A DNA stretch of 42,785 nucleotides from CAIRYW01 sp041665985. GTDB lineage: Bacteria; Patescibacteriota; Minisyncoccia; Phycocordibacterales; CAIRYW01. The position numbers and the translations under genes were made by a program. The stretch is from positions 1 through 42,785 of the forward strand of contig JBAYHV010000003.1 of NCBI GenBank assembly GCA_041665985.1, in the 5' to 3' direction. Below, one piece after another: positions 16,276-24,826 of this stretch; positions within the stretch are counted from its first letter, which is position 1, and the number at the start of each line of letters is the position of its first letter. Under the pieces are notes generated by a model. That model worked only from the letters and a program-made list of their open reading frames with translations. It was not told the DNA's origin and ran no database searches.

Positions 16276-16851
16276 TCAAAAAAAGAGAGATCTATTCAGA
16301 ACTGCATCTTTTTTTTCTCCCCAATCTTTGGTTTCAATTATAGCATCTTTTATTATTTCACCATCTTTGTATTTTAACTTTCCATTTTTAAGAGCGTATT
16401 CATAAACCTCCTTAGTTACTTTTACGTCGTCAATACAGTATTTTTTAATACTTTCTATATCTCCTTTTTTCCACCACTCAACCGCCTGAAGACCGTGACC
16501 GCTTTTTCCATATCCAAGCGTTGCCTCAGCAATATTTCCAAGGCCCACTCTTCTTCCGATAGATTTTCTGACTTCTTCGAGAAGATCTAGACTTTGAATG
16601 TTGTTCAAATCTCCGTGATAATATTTGTTCAATAAAGGAATATCAAAGTGATTGCTATTGAATCCAATCAGAATATCGGTTTCCTCTAAAATTTTCCAAA
16701 GTTTAGGAAGTTCCTCTACAAGATAACTTGAATATTCATCAGTAGAATAGTCGTAAATACAAACAACAGAAATGTCTAAAAGTGATGGATCAGCCTTACC
16801 AACATCCTCAAAAATATTTCTTGTTTCAATGTCAAATACTATTTTACGCAT
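16276..16851 (-). CDS. DEDD-family 3'-5' exonuclease (RNase H-like)
   Basis: A predicted 3'-5' exonuclease of the ribonuclease H-like superfamily, similar to the YprB-type exonuclease. The acidic motifs are VFDIETRN near the N-terminus (D, E), IGFNSNHFDIPLL (D) and YCIDDVKVTKEVYEY (D). I chose the ATG at 16851 (191 residues) because ATGCGTAA overlaps the stop of the upstream gene by 8 bases, typical of translational coupling; an upstream ATG at 16890 would overlap by 47 bases. The role is probably DNA or RNA trimming. It is downstream of hisS and a hypothetical gene in the same operon. Confidence 0.8.
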   Translation of the reverse strand: MRKIVFDIETRNIFEDVGKADPSLLDISVVCIYDYSTDEYSSYLVEELPKLWKILEETDILIGFNSNHFDIPLLNKYYHGDLNNIQSLDLLEEVRKSIGRRVGLGNIAEATLGYGKSGHGLQAVEWWKKGDIESIKKYCIDDVKVTKEVYEYALKNGKLKYKDGEIIKDAIIETKDWGEKKDAVLNRSLFF

Positions 16852-17275
16852 TTTTTTGTTTATATGATCCAGCTTTATAAATTTCTCCAAATATCACAGC
16901 TTCCTTTAATTGTTTTATAAATTTCTCAAGTTGTTTTTTGTCTTTTTCACTAAACCCTGTCTTTTCTTCATTTTTTTCTAATCTAGGAATTACTTTTTGT
17001 TTCAAAAAAACATTTATTTTTGCTAAATTATCTGGACTAAAATCGAAATACACTAAACCTTTATTATCGTGATGATTTTCTGATGCTCCGGCATATGTAT
17101 CAATACTATTCAATACATCAAAATATTTCTGCACAAATTCCAAAATTTCATCTTTATTCCATACTTTTTTAGAATCAGTTAGATCCGCCATTTCTTGGAT
17201 ATTAACTAGAATAAATTCTTTTGCAGATTCGTTTATTTTTCTTACTAATTCTATTTCTTCATTTTCGTAACCCAT
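16844..17275 (-). CDS. Hypothetical protein, 143 residues
   Basis: No recognised family. Mostly alpha-helical, charged and soluble, with a central DTYAGASENHHDNKG segment and a Lys-rich C-terminal half (PRLEKNEEKTGFSEKDKK). It starts 5 bases after the hisS stop and overlaps the exonuclease start by 8 bases, so the three genes form one operon. Its length and position give no functional clue. Confidence 0.65.
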   Translation of the reverse strand: MGYENEEIELVRKINESAKEFILVNIQEMADLTDSKKVWNKDEILEFVQKYFDVLNSIDTYAGASENHHDNKGLVYFDFSPDNLAKINVFLKQKVIPRLEKNEEKTGFSEKDKKQLEKFIKQLKEAVIFGEIYKAGSYKQKNA

Positions 17276-17279
17276 AGCA

Positions 17280-18515
17280 CTAAATATTTTTCCAGATTAT
17301 ATTTTTAATATCATTTAAGGTTATTTCTATTTCTTTTTTTGTAGAAAGCCTTTTCAGTTTAAATTTTTTTGTTCTCATTTCTTCTTCTCCAATTATCAGA
17401 ATATATGGAATTTTTTCCTTATCGATTTTTGAAATTCTATCCCCGATCTTTTTATCACTAAAATCAATTACTACATTTATATTGTTTTTTCTAAATTCGC
17501 TAGCTATTATTTCTGCTTCATCATAAAAATCAGAAGACATAGGAAGGACTGCAACTTGAGTGGTTGATCTGTATTCGGGTAAAAGACCATAAGTTTCTAA
17601 AACATCTCTGATTGTTACGTCTCCCATTCCAAATCCCACTGTTGGAACTTTTTCTACATCAAAAATATCAAGTAGATTGTCGTATCTTCCTCCTCCAAAA
17701 AGGGCTCGAGGGTTTGCTGGATTTTTGTCATAAATTTCAAAAACAACTCCTGTGTAGTAATCAAAACCTCTTGCTAAGCTTGGGTCAAAAATTATTTGAA
17801 TATTTTTTTCACTTAACTTTGCAATCAGTGAATCAATTTTTGTATTTGCGGAAAGAGTCAGATTGAATTCTTTTCCAGTTAGTTTTTTATATTGCTCGTC
17901 AAAATCTTTTAGTTTATTTTTTTTATCAATTAACCTGATTACATCAGTAATTTTTTCAGGATCAATTCCTTGTTTTGTTAAAGTTTCTGTAAGCAATGCT
18001 CTGCTATTTATTTTTATTTCAAACTGTTCGTCTTTTAGTCCAAAATTTTTCATTATCTGGTATGCAAGGGAAATCATTTCAACTTCCGCTTCAATTCCTT
18101 CTAAGCCAAAGATATCGCAGTTAAGTTGGAAGTGTTCGCGAAGGCGACCTCTTTGAGGTCTTTCGTATCTAAAAAGATTTGGAATAGAGTACCAATGAAG
18201 AGGAAATTTTAATTCACGTCTTTTTTGAGCAACCATTCGTGCTACTGTCGGAGTCATTTCTGGACGAAGAGTTACATCTCTATCGCCTCTATCTTTAAAT
18301 GAATATGTTTGTTCGTTTACAATCTCGTCGCCAGATTTTGCTTTGTATAGTTCTGTTGGTTCTAAAATTGAAGCTCCATATTCTACATATCCAAAACTCT
18401 CCGCAGTTTTTCTCCAGATCTCAAAAATATATTTCTCGATTGCCATGTCTTCTGGGTAGAAGTCACTAACACCTTTATAACTTTCGGTTGATATTTTTTG
18501 CTTTTTTTCTGACAT
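17280..18515 (-). CDS. hisS: Histidyl-tRNA synthetase
   Basis: Class II synthetase that charges tRNA-His. The 411 residues show motif 1 around the N-terminal helix, motif 2 as FRYERPQRGRLREHFQ, the His-specific segments LARGFDYYTG and GGGRYDNL, and motif 3 GFGMGDVTIRDVL. The C-terminal anticodon-binding domain starts near residue 320 (VAVLPMSSDFYDEAE). It is the first gene of a three-gene - strand operon and is divergent from truB with a 56-base gap. The predicted promoter leaves only about three bases of leader. Confidence 0.96.
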   Translation of the reverse strand: MSEKKQKISTESYKGVSDFYPEDMAIEKYIFEIWRKTAESFGYVEYGASILEPTELYKAKSGDEIVNEQTYSFKDRGDRDVTLRPEMTPTVARMVAQKRRELKFPLHWYSIPNLFRYERPQRGRLREHFQLNCDIFGLEGIEAEVEMISLAYQIMKNFGLKDEQFEIKINSRALLTETLTKQGIDPEKITDVIRLIDKKNKLKDFDEQYKKLTGKEFNLTLSANTKIDSLIAKLSEKNIQIIFDPSLARGFDYYTGVVFEIYDKNPANPRALFGGGRYDNLLDIFDVEKVPTVGFGMGDVTIRDVLETYGLLPEYRSTTQVAVLPMSSDFYDEAEIIASEFRKNNINVVIDFSDKKIGDRISKIDKEKIPYILIIGEEEMRTKKFKLKRLSTKKEIEITLNDIKNIIWKNI

Positions 18516-18524
18516 TATAATGAT

Positions 18525-18552
18525 ATTCTACTGTGGACGAGCGTTTTTTCAA
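18525..18552 (-). promoter_or_regulatory. hisS promoter, nearly leaderless
   Basis: On the - strand TTGAAA (18547-18552), a 16-base spacer and TAGAAT (18525-18530). The start of transcription would fall near 18518, about three bases before the hisS ATG. Confidence 0.5.
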
Positions 18553-18571
18553 AGCGCTTTAGCTTCAAAAT

Positions 18572-19327
18572 ATGACTAAAATACAATCTAAAATATTACT
18601 TATAAAGCCTACGGGTGAAACCCCTTTGGAGTGCTTAAAGCGTTTTAAAGCAGGTAATCCAGAGTATTCAGGCCTTCCAATGACTTATGCCGGAAGGCTT
18701 GATCCAATGGCAGAAGGCCTACTTTTGCTCCTTGTAGGAGAAGAATGCAAGAAGAAAGACGATTATTTATATTTATCGAAGGAATATGAGGTTGAGGTCC
18801 TTTTTGGTTTTGAAACTGATACTGGAGACTTGCTAGGTAAAGTTGTGCGAGGCTTAGCCTCCCACAAAAAAGGGAGGCTAAGCCTCGCACAAGATGATAT
18901 TCAAAGTGTTTTAGAACAAATAAAATCTCTCCCTCAAAAATATCCAGCTTATTCTTCAAAAACTTTTGAAGGTAAACCTCTTTGGCAGTGGGCAAGGGAA
19001 GGCGAAGAAAAAGAAGTTGAATCAAATGCAAAAATTACAGACATTGTTTTTTTAGAACGAAGAGAAATAAGTGCTCAGGAATTATTACAAAATATTGAAT
19101 TAAAGATCAGCAAAGTTACAGGAGATTTTCGTCAAGAAGAAATACTTCGACTTTGGCGAGAAAATCTTCAAGATAACAATTTTCAATTTTCAATTTTAAA
19201 ACTAAAAGTTTCTTCAACTGGTGGAGCCTATATGAGAGTCTTGGCACAAGGGCTTGGAAAAATCATAGGAGTTCCTTCGCTAGCGTATTCAATAAAACGT
19301 ACAAGAATAGGAGATTACACCCATTAA
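18572..19327 (+). CDS. truB: tRNA pseudouridine-55 synthase
   Basis: TruB makes pseudouridine 55 in the T-loop of tRNAs. The catalytic motif is TYAGRLDPMAEGLLLLLVG (Asp in GRLDP, about residue 48). Further blocks are KEYEVEVLFGFETDTGD, KYPAYSSKTFEGKPLW and GGAYMRVLAQGLG. At 251 residues it is shorter than the E. coli enzyme (314), lacking a full C-terminal PUA domain. A perfect 19-bp inverted repeat (18845-18890) is translated as RGLASHKKGRLSLAQ, between the D-rich segment and the KYPAYS block. A terminator follows at once. Confidence 0.95.
   Translation: MTKIQSKILLIKPTGETPLECLKRFKAGNPEYSGLPMTYAGRLDPMAEGLLLLLVGEECKKKDDYLYLSKEYEVEVLFGFETDTGDLLGKVVRGLASHKKGRLSLAQDDIQSVLEQIKSLPQKYPAYSSKTFEGKPLWQWAREGEEKEVESNAKITDIVFLERREISAQELLQNIELKISKVTGDFRQEEILRLWRENLQDNNFQFSILKLKVSSTGGAYMRVLAQGLGKIIGVPSLAYSIKRTRIGDYTH
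18845..18890. repeat. Perfect 19-bp inverted repeat in frame inside truB
   Basis: The left arm is 18845-18863; the right arm is GGGAGGCTAAGCCTCGCAC (18872-18890); 8 bases lie between. The unit differs in sequence from family B but behaves the same way, sitting in frame in a variable loop. Confidence 0.9.
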
Positions 19328-19329
19328 TA

Positions 19330-19359
19330 AAAAAAATACCGCATCGCGGTATTTTTTTT
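19330..19359. terminator. Bidirectional terminator between truB and typA
   Basis: A run, then TACCGC (19337-19342), loop ATC, GCGGTA (19346-19351) and a run of T; serves both convergent genes. Confidence 0.92.
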
Positions 19360-19369
19360 ATTTTGTAAA

Positions 19370-21169
19370 TTATGAGTCCAATCCTCTAGCTTTTCTCATC
19401 GCCTTATCACGATCCGTTTTTGTTAAGTATCTCTTTCGTAGTCTTACAGACTTTGGAGTGATTTCAAGTAATTCATCATCGTGAATAATTTCAAGTCCTT
19501 TTTCAATATCAATTTCTTGATGAGGTGTAAGGTATGTTGTTCCGTCACTACCTGAGGCACGCATGTTTGTAAGTTGTTTTCCTTTTGTTGGGTTTACGTC
19601 GATGTCTTCACCTTTTGAAGTATCTCCGATAACTTGTCCTGCGTAGAGTTCAATTCCAGGACCGATGTAAAGAACACCTCTTTGTTGTAGGTTATCAAGT
19701 GCAAAGGCAAGAGCTTTTCCAGATTCCATAGAAACCATTGAACCGGATTCTCTTTTTTCGATAACTCCAACATATTCTTTAAATCCTATAAAACGAGAGC
19801 AAATAATTCCTTCTCCTTTTGTATCTACAACGAATTGGTTTTTGTAACCCAAAAGTCCACGAGTTGGAATCTCAAAAATAATTCTAACTTGAGAACCTTC
19901 TTGCTTCATGTCGTGCATAATACCTTTTCTTTTTCCAAGTTTTTCGATAACGGCTCCACTGAATTCTTCCGGTGTATCAATAGTAACTTCTTCGTAAGGT
20001 TCTACTTTTCTGCCGTTTTCCTCTTTAACAATTACGTGAGGTTGAGAAACAGAAAGTTCAAAACCTTCTCTCCTCATGTTTTCAAGTAGAATTGCAATGT
20101 GAAGTTCTCCTCTTCCATAGACACGGAATCTATCTGATCCTGTAAAATCAACTCTAAGTCCAATGTTTACTTCAAGTTCTTTTTCTAGTCTGTCTCTGAT
20201 CTGACGAGTTGTAACAAATTTTCCTTCGCGACCTGCAAAAGGGGAATCGTTAACGAAAAAGTCTAGAGAAATTGTTGGTTCATCAACGTTGATGGCAGGA
20301 AGTGCAACCTGTGACGCATCGTGACAAATTGTGTCTCCGATATAAATATCTGGAATTCCAGCGATCATAACAATATCTCCAGAATGAGCCTGTTTTGCTT
20401 CTTTTTTTGCAATTCCTTCAAAGGTGAAAAGTTTTGTTAGTCTATAACTTTTTGATTCACCTGAAGCTTTTTTTACGATAACTGTTTCTCCGTCTGTAAT
20501 AGTACCTTCGTAAATTCTGCAAACTGCCATACGTCCAAGAAAGTTATCGTATGCAAGGTTGAAAGGTTGTGCCATAAGAGGAACATCGTCTTTTGTATTT
20601 GCTGGTGGAACGTGTTCAAGAACAACATCCAAAATTGGATTTAGGTTATCACTTTCGTCTGATAGATTTTTCTTTGCGATTCCTTGTCTTCCAATTGCGT
20701 AAACAACAGGGAAGTTAAGTTGTTCGTCATTTGCCCCAAGATCGATGAAAAGTTCTAGAACTTCATCGTGAACTCTTGCTGGGTCTGATGCTGGTTTATC
20801 AATTTTATTGATAATTACAATTGGTTTAAGACCAAGTTCAAGAGATTTTTTTAGCACGAAACGTGTTTGTGGCATAGGACCTTCTTGAGCATCCACAACC
20901 AAAAGAACTGAGTCAATTGATCGAAGAACTCGTTCTACTTCACTACCGAAATCGGCGTGTCCTGGTGTATCAACAATATTGATCTTTGTATCTTTGTAAA
21001 AAATAGATGTGTTTTTGGCATAAATAGTAATACCGCGCTCCTTTTCTAGAGCGTTTGAGTCCATGGATACGTCAGTTGTGATCATTCCAGTCTGCTTCAT
21101 TAGAGCATCTGTTAGAGTGGTCTTTCCGTGGTCCACGTGGGCGATTATGGCGATATTTCTTATGTCCAT
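19370..21169 (-). CDS. typA: Ribosome-associated GTPase TypA/BipA
   Basis: Translational GTPase related to EF-G, binding the ribosome and needed for assembly or stress growth. The 599 residues show G1 AHVDHGKT (from residue 10), switch/G2 at KERGITI, G3 DTPGHADFG and G4 NKID. The beta-barrel domain II follows, then the EF-G-like domain III/V region and the family-specific C-terminal domain with LTNMRASGSDGT and TPKSVRLRKRYL. Length is normal. The upstream region carries a -10 box at 21222-21227 and a hairpin-T-run immediately before it. Confidence 0.96.
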   Translation of the reverse strand: MDIRNIAIIAHVDHGKTTLTDALMKQTGMITTDVSMDSNALEKERGITIYAKNTSIFYKDTKINIVDTPGHADFGSEVERVLRSIDSVLLVVDAQEGPMPQTRFVLKKSLELGLKPIVIINKIDKPASDPARVHDEVLELFIDLGANDEQLNFPVVYAIGRQGIAKKNLSDESDNLNPILDVVLEHVPPANTKDDVPLMAQPFNLAYDNFLGRMAVCRIYEGTITDGETVIVKKASGESKSYRLTKLFTFEGIAKKEAKQAHSGDIVMIAGIPDIYIGDTICHDASQVALPAINVDEPTISLDFFVNDSPFAGREGKFVTTRQIRDRLEKELEVNIGLRVDFTGSDRFRVYGRGELHIAILLENMRREGFELSVSQPHVIVKEENGRKVEPYEEVTIDTPEEFSGAVIEKLGKRKGIMHDMKQEGSQVRIIFEIPTRGLLGYKNQFVVDTKGEGIICSRFIGFKEYVGVIEKRESGSMVSMESGKALAFALDNLQQRGVLYIGPGIELYAGQVIGDTSKGEDIDVNPTKGKQLTNMRASGSDGTTYLTPHQEIDIEKGLEIIHDDELLEITPKSVRLRKRYLTKTDRDKAMRKARGLDS

Positions 21170-21221
21170 TGATTTTATTTGGTTAGTTCATTCCGAATGA
21201 TTTCGGGATAAAGGGTCTAAT

Positions 21222-21227
21222 ATTATA
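21222..21227 (-). promoter_or_regulatory. -10 box upstream of typA
   Basis: TATAAT on the - strand, 53 bases upstream of the typA ATG. No good -35 is seen; the position 17 bases upstream lies in the terminator-like hairpin at 21231-21250. Confidence 0.35.
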
Positions 21228-21230
21228 TAC

Positions 21231-21250
21231 AAAAAAGCGGCTTCTGCCGC
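21231..21250 (-). terminator. Terminator-like hairpin before typA
   Basis: On the - strand GCGGC-AGAA-GCCGC followed by TTTTTT. It lies upstream of, not after, the typA coding region, so it ends an upstream transcript or acts as an attenuator. Confidence 0.65.
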
Positions 21251-21330
21251 CTCACAATTAAAACATTTTTGGGAGATTATAGCAAGTCCCGTCACTATAA
21301 AATGGTCTTGATAATGATTACGCATCAAAT
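21231..21330 (-). ncRNA. Candidate small RNA or attenuated leader upstream of typA
   Basis: On the - strand there is TTGATT (21060-series position 21360-21365), a 17-base spacer and TATAAC (21337-21342), which would start a transcript near 21330. It ends at a textbook terminator, GCGGC/GCCGC with a TTCT/AGAA loop and six T (21231-21250). A second, extended -10 (TGCTATAAT, 21276-21284) lies inside. There is no ORF of note. It could be a small RNA of about 100 bases or an attenuated leader of typA. Confidence 0.35.
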
Positions 21331-21413
21331 AAAGCAGTTATACAAAGTGTATTTTTGCAAATCAATATAAAAGAAATGTTACTAAAAGTTGTCATTATTA
21401 AGTAATCAAGACC
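21304..21413. repeat. 110-base inverted-repeat-bounded segment
   Basis: GGTCTTGAT (21304-21312) and ATCAAGACC (21405-21413) are perfect inverted ends. Inside, ATAATGA (21311-21317) can pair with TCATTAT (21392-21398). The size and lack of coding capacity resemble a MITE or a structured RNA. Confidence 0.5.
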
Positions 21414-21424
21414 TTTTGAAAGTA

Positions 21425-21473
21425 GCGGGGCAAGCCCCGTCGCCTTACCCGCTTAAACGGATAGGGTGACGGG
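21425..21473. repeat. GC-rich hairpin cluster
   Basis: CGGGGC-AA-GCCCCG forms a tight hairpin at 21426-21439, followed by a CCCG...CGGG type segment and GGGTGACGGG. It contrasts with the AT-rich surroundings and looks like another repeat family. Confidence 0.5.
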
Positions 21474-21539
21474 CGAGTTCATTTTAGTGCACAGTTTGCC
21501 GTGGTTATTTTACGTTGTTATTACTAGCTAAATTTGGTT

Positions 21540-21571
21540 TAGGGCGGTCTAAAACCTTTTAGACCGCCCTA
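21540..21571. repeat. Perfect 15-bp-arm palindrome
   Basis: TAGGGCGGTCTAAAA (21540-21554), CC, TTTTAGACCGCCCTA (21557-21571). A partial third copy of the half-site, CCCGCCCTAAAGGG, follows at about 21584-21597. It lies downstream of the - strand dedA gene but has no T-tract. Confidence 0.75.
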
Positions 21572-21615
21572 AAAGGAAAGTGACCCGCCCTAAAGGGAAA
21601 AGTTCCTAAATAGAA

Positions 21616-22209
21616 TTATTTTTTTCTACCTCTAATATATTCAATTAAACCAGGTGTTATAGAGACAAAAGCGATCAAAATAACGATAGGGATAATGTAT
21701 TTATCTGGGTTTGGGACAAGTCTTCCAAAAAAATATCCAAGACAGGTCATAAAAATTACCCAACCTGCTCCGCCGATTATGTTGTAGGTTATGAATTGTC
21801 TGTATGGCATAGTACCAACACCGGCAATAATTGGAGTAAAAGTTCTAACTCCAGGTATGAATCTTGCTAAAATGATGGCTTTCTTTCCATACTTTTCAAA
21901 AAAAACTTTTGATTTGTCGATATATTTTTTGTTGAATAAAAAAGAATCTTCCTTTGTAAATAATTTAGGTCCAATTTTTTTGCCAAAAGCATAGCCAACA
22001 CTATCTCCTAAAATTGCAGCGATACTTCCAAAAAGTAATAAATAAAAAATATTTAAATAATTTTGTGAGGCAAGTAAACCAGCTGTAAAAAGTAGGGAAT
22101 CACCCGGAAGAAAAAAACCAAAAAATAATCCTGACTCAGCAAAAATTATCGAGAGGACTCCTACGAGTCCTAAAGTTTGAATTAAAAATAAGGGGTCAAG
22201 ATATTGCAT
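21616..22209 (-). CDS. DedA family membrane protein
   Basis: DedA (SNARE-associated/VTT) proteins are integral membrane proteins; family members have recently been shown to recycle undecaprenyl phosphate across the membrane. The 197 residues contain the N-terminal re-entrant region ending FFLPGDSLLFTAGLL, the motif ARFIPGVRTFTPIIAGVG and several hydrophobic helices. It starts 4 bases from a cytidylyltransferase in a - strand cluster. A second DedA domain occurs as a fusion at 24945. Confidence 0.88.
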   Translation of the reverse strand: MQYLDPLFLIQTLGLVGVLSIIFAESGLFFGFFLPGDSLLFTAGLLASQNYLNIFYLLLFGSIAAILGDSVGYAFGKKIGPKLFTKEDSFLFNKKYIDKSKVFFEKYGKKAIILARFIPGVRTFTPIIAGVGTMPYRQFITYNIIGGAGWVIFMTCLGYFFGRLVPNPDKYIIPIVILIAFVSITPGLIEYIRGRKK

Positions 22210-22212
22210 GTT

Positions 22213-22641
22213 TTATTTAAGTTTGTTTTTAATGATGCTTGAGTGGTATTTTTTTGGGTTTTTTGAAGAGATTTTTTTAATTAAAAATTTAAATCCTAAT
22301 TTTTTCTTTGATTCTTTTAAAGCAATTTCTAATTCTTTTTGATCATAACCAATTGCAATAATATCTGGATCTATTTTTTTTATAACAGACCAGTTGCCTA
22401 AACTTTTGTCTCCTGTAATTACTTTTTCTGCGATTCCAATATTTACAATATTTTTTACTCTAGTCAAAGTGTTATTTAAAGGCTTATTTATTTTTCTTGA
22501 AGTGACACTTTCATCGCTCGCGATAGAAACTACAAGCTCTCCTAGTTTTTTTGCTTCATTAAGAAAATGGATATGGCCTAGGTGAATAATATCAAAAGTT
22601 CCAAAAACCAAGACTTTTTTTTGATTTTCCTTTTTTTTCAT
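22213..22641 (-). CDS. Cytidylyltransferase-family nucleotidyltransferase (RibL/TagD-like)
   Basis: A small enzyme of the HxGH nucleotidyltransferase family, coupling CTP or ATP to a phosphorylated alcohol. The 142 residues begin with VLVFGTFDIIHLGHIHFL, containing the HxGH motif, and EAKKLGELVVSIASDESV. The second region lacks a clear TagD-type ISTT motif (YHSSIIKNKLK at the C-terminus is the nearest equivalent). Its shape is close to archaeal-type FAD synthetase RibL, but glycerol-3-phosphate cytidylyltransferase cannot be excluded. Its ATG overlaps the M24 stop by 4 bases (ATGA). Confidence 0.75.
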   Translation of the reverse strand: MKKKENQKKVLVFGTFDIIHLGHIHFLNEAKKLGELVVSIASDESVTSRKINKPLNNTLTRVKNIVNIGIAEKVITGDKSLGNWSVIKKIDPDIIAIGYDQKELEIALKESKKKLGFKFLIKKISSKNPKKYHSSIIKNKLK

Positions 22642-23447
22642 ATCTTTATAGTATCAATTTCAGTTTGAATTGGTGTGGTGATAACAACTTTATTTTGCTC
22701 TGTTATATAGAAATCGATTTCAGTTCTCATCCCGTATTTTTCAAAATACATTCCAGGTTCAATCGTGTATCCAACATTTTTTAAAATAGGGGAATATTCC
22801 CTCCAATTTATTCCAGGTAGATCCCCATGAGGACTTTTAAATCCAAGAGAGTGTCCAATTGTATGTTGAATTGATTCTCCAAAACCAGCCTTTCCTATGA
22901 CATCATGCGAGATTCTATCTATGTCTAAACCTCTAGGCCAACCAGTCATCGCCTGATGGCTCAGTCCATGGTTGGCAGGTAATTTATTTTGTGCGATCTC
23001 TTTTTCAATATATCCAATAGCTTCGTCTCTCGCTTGAGAAAGAATTTTCCATTTATTCTGAATTTCATCTGGAATTTCCCCTTGTCCCGACCTAGGGGAA
23101 AAGTAGAACATCCAAGTCATGTCAGCATATGGAGCGTTGGGTTTATCTAGACGTGCCCAAATATCAAGCAAAATTAAGTTGTTAGTTTTTAGTTTAGAGT
23201 TGCTAGTAGAAGAAGGAAAGTAATGAACTTCTTTTGTATTTTTTCCAAAAGCCACAATTCCAAATTCTTTTTTGCTGTCATTTATTAGTTCGTGTTTTTT
23301 GTAAGATCTTTTTATAAGATCAACAACATCTTTTTCGTAAATATTTTTATTTGATTTTATGAACAAAGCTACTTCGTCTTTTATTAGACCAAGTTTTTTT
23401 GCAGCCAAAATATGATTTTGGATTTGAATTTTAGACCAGGTTTTCAT
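22638..23447 (-). CDS. M24 family metallopeptidase (Xaa-Pro aminopeptidase-like)
   Basis: A pita-bread-fold dinuclear metallopeptidase that removes N-terminal residues. The 269 residues keep all five metal ligands: Asp in LLDIWARLD, Asp in YADMTWMF, His in IGHSLGF, Glu in TIEPGMYF and Glu in RTEIDFYI. A palindrome (22937-22976) is read in frame as PANHGLSHQAMTGWP, just before the third ligand region. The gene is coupled to the cytidylyltransferase and follows the M29 aminopeptidase, so two peptidases sit side by side, suggesting peptide scavenging. Confidence 0.85.
   Translation of the reverse strand: MKTWSKIQIQNHILAAKKLGLIKDEVALFIKSNKNIYEKDVVDLIKRSYKKHELINDSKKEFGIVAFGKNTKEVHYFPSSTSNSKLKTNNLILLDIWARLDKPNAPYADMTWMFYFSPRSGQGEIPDEIQNKWKILSQARDEAIGYIEKEIAQNKLPANHGLSHQAMTGWPRGLDIDRISHDVIGKAGFGESIQHTIGHSLGFKSPHGDLPGINWREYSPILKNVGYTIEPGMYFEKYGMRTEIDFYITEQNKVVITTPIQTEIDTIKI
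22937..22976. repeat. Palindrome in frame inside the M24 peptidase gene
   Basis: GCCAACCA (22937-22944) and TGGTTGGC (22969-22976) with a family B-like core, ATCGCCTGATGGCTCAG. The arms differ from other copies but remain complementary to each other, so arm changes have been compensated. Confidence 0.75.
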
Positions 23448-23465
23448 TATGTTGATTCCTAGAAT

Positions 23466-24701
23466 TTAAAGAAATGTAAACATTCCATTTTTATATATCA
23501 CCATTTCTGTTCCGTCTTGTAGGTAAGCTGTTACTGTTCTTGGAGTAGTTGAAACTATGTCAGTGTGAACTGAAGATGCATTAAAGCCTAATTCTTCCCA
23601 GTCTTCAGGGTTTAGAGTTGAAGGGTCGTCTGCAAGACAGTCATGATAGGCATTTCCAAGGGCTATATGAGTGTTTCCGTTTGGACCTCCAACATTCTCA
23701 TCAAATAAAGTTTCCGCCATAAATTTTGTGATGCGAGAAAATCTTTTATCTGTTAGGGAAAATTCTCCAGCCTTATCAGCATTTTTTGTTGCGATCATTT
23801 GCTTAAGAACTTTTTCGTTCTTTTTTGCTTTGGCTTTTATGACTTTTCCATCCTTGAACCAAAGTTCAATTCCTGTGATCAAATTTCCATAACGGTAAAG
23901 TGGTTCAGAAAATCTTATCCAACCGTTTGTCCCTGGCCAATATGGGGAAGTAAATATTTCAAATGAAGGAATATTTCTTCCGCTTCCTCCCATCCATTTT
24001 CTTTTTTTACCTAAGTGAACCCAAAGATCTGCATCTGGTCCTACAACATGCATTTTATCGATCTTTAAGGAGTTTAATTTGTCTTGAGCTTTCTCTACCA
24101 TTGCAAAAACTTTTTTCCACTCTTTGATAGGATCTTTTTTGTCTAGGAAACAAGCTTGAATTATTTCATCCCAATATTTCTTAAGTGACATACGAGCTTC
24201 CTTGGCCATTGCAGGCGTTCCGTAAAGTGCTAAAGTCCAAGTGAATTTCCCATTATTTTCTTTTTCATTTCTCCAATTCATATAAGGTTTGAAAGCCTCA
24301 CCTCTCATCATTATTTTTTTTGGGTCAATTCCTTTAAGAATATGTTTGTTTGTATCAGACAATATATATATTGAATGATCTATTTCATCAACTAAACCTT
24401 TTAGATATTTACTTGGAAAATATTTTATCTGTTCTTCTTTACCTAGCTCATAAAAAAGTCTTGAAACATTTGCGTTTGATTTATCATAAGTTTCTTTATC
24501 ATCTGGAATATAATTCTGGATTACATTTCCTCCAGCCTTAATAATTGCTTTATAAAGCTCTATATATAGAGGCTTGGCATATTCATTAACTGTAAGGTAT
24601 ACAGTCTCACCTTTTTGAACTCCTTTTCCTGAACCCAATGCAAAATTTACCAATATATCAGCATATCTTTCTAATATTTTTTTTGGTGGATGGTAACTCA
24701 T
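23466..24701 (-). CDS. M29 family aminopeptidase
   Basis: Thermophilic-type (AmpS/AmpT) metallo-aminopeptidase. I chose the ATG at 24701 (411 residues), beginning MSYHPPKKILERYADILV; a GTG at 24710 is the alternative. Family features are the N-terminal VNFALGSGKGVQKGETVYL, GRNIPSFEIFTSP, DENVGGPNGNTHIALGNAY (His and Tyr ligand region) and ASSVHTDIVST (His-x-Asp region). The substrate is probably short peptides. No Shine-Dalgarno sequence of strength is seen. It is the promoter-proximal gene of the - strand cluster. Confidence 0.88.
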   Translation of the reverse strand: MSYHPPKKILERYADILVNFALGSGKGVQKGETVYLTVNEYAKPLYIELYKAIIKAGGNVIQNYIPDDKETYDKSNANVSRLFYELGKEEQIKYFPSKYLKGLVDEIDHSIYILSDTNKHILKGIDPKKIMMRGEAFKPYMNWRNEKENNGKFTWTLALYGTPAMAKEARMSLKKYWDEIIQACFLDKKDPIKEWKKVFAMVEKAQDKLNSLKIDKMHVVGPDADLWVHLGKKRKWMGGSGRNIPSFEIFTSPYWPGTNGWIRFSEPLYRYGNLITGIELWFKDGKVIKAKAKKNEKVLKQMIATKNADKAGEFSLTDKRFSRITKFMAETLFDENVGGPNGNTHIALGNAYHDCLADDPSTLNPEDWEELGFNASSVHTDIVSTTPRTVTAYLQDGTEMVIYKNGMFTFL

Positions 24702-24826
24702 TCCAGTCACTAGAATTTTAATTTATTAAATCTTTCGACTATTTTTACTAACATTATATTATAAAGTATTCTTTCCAATTTATCCTTTATTTAAACAGTA
24801 TAAACTATTTTAAAGAAAGATTTAAT

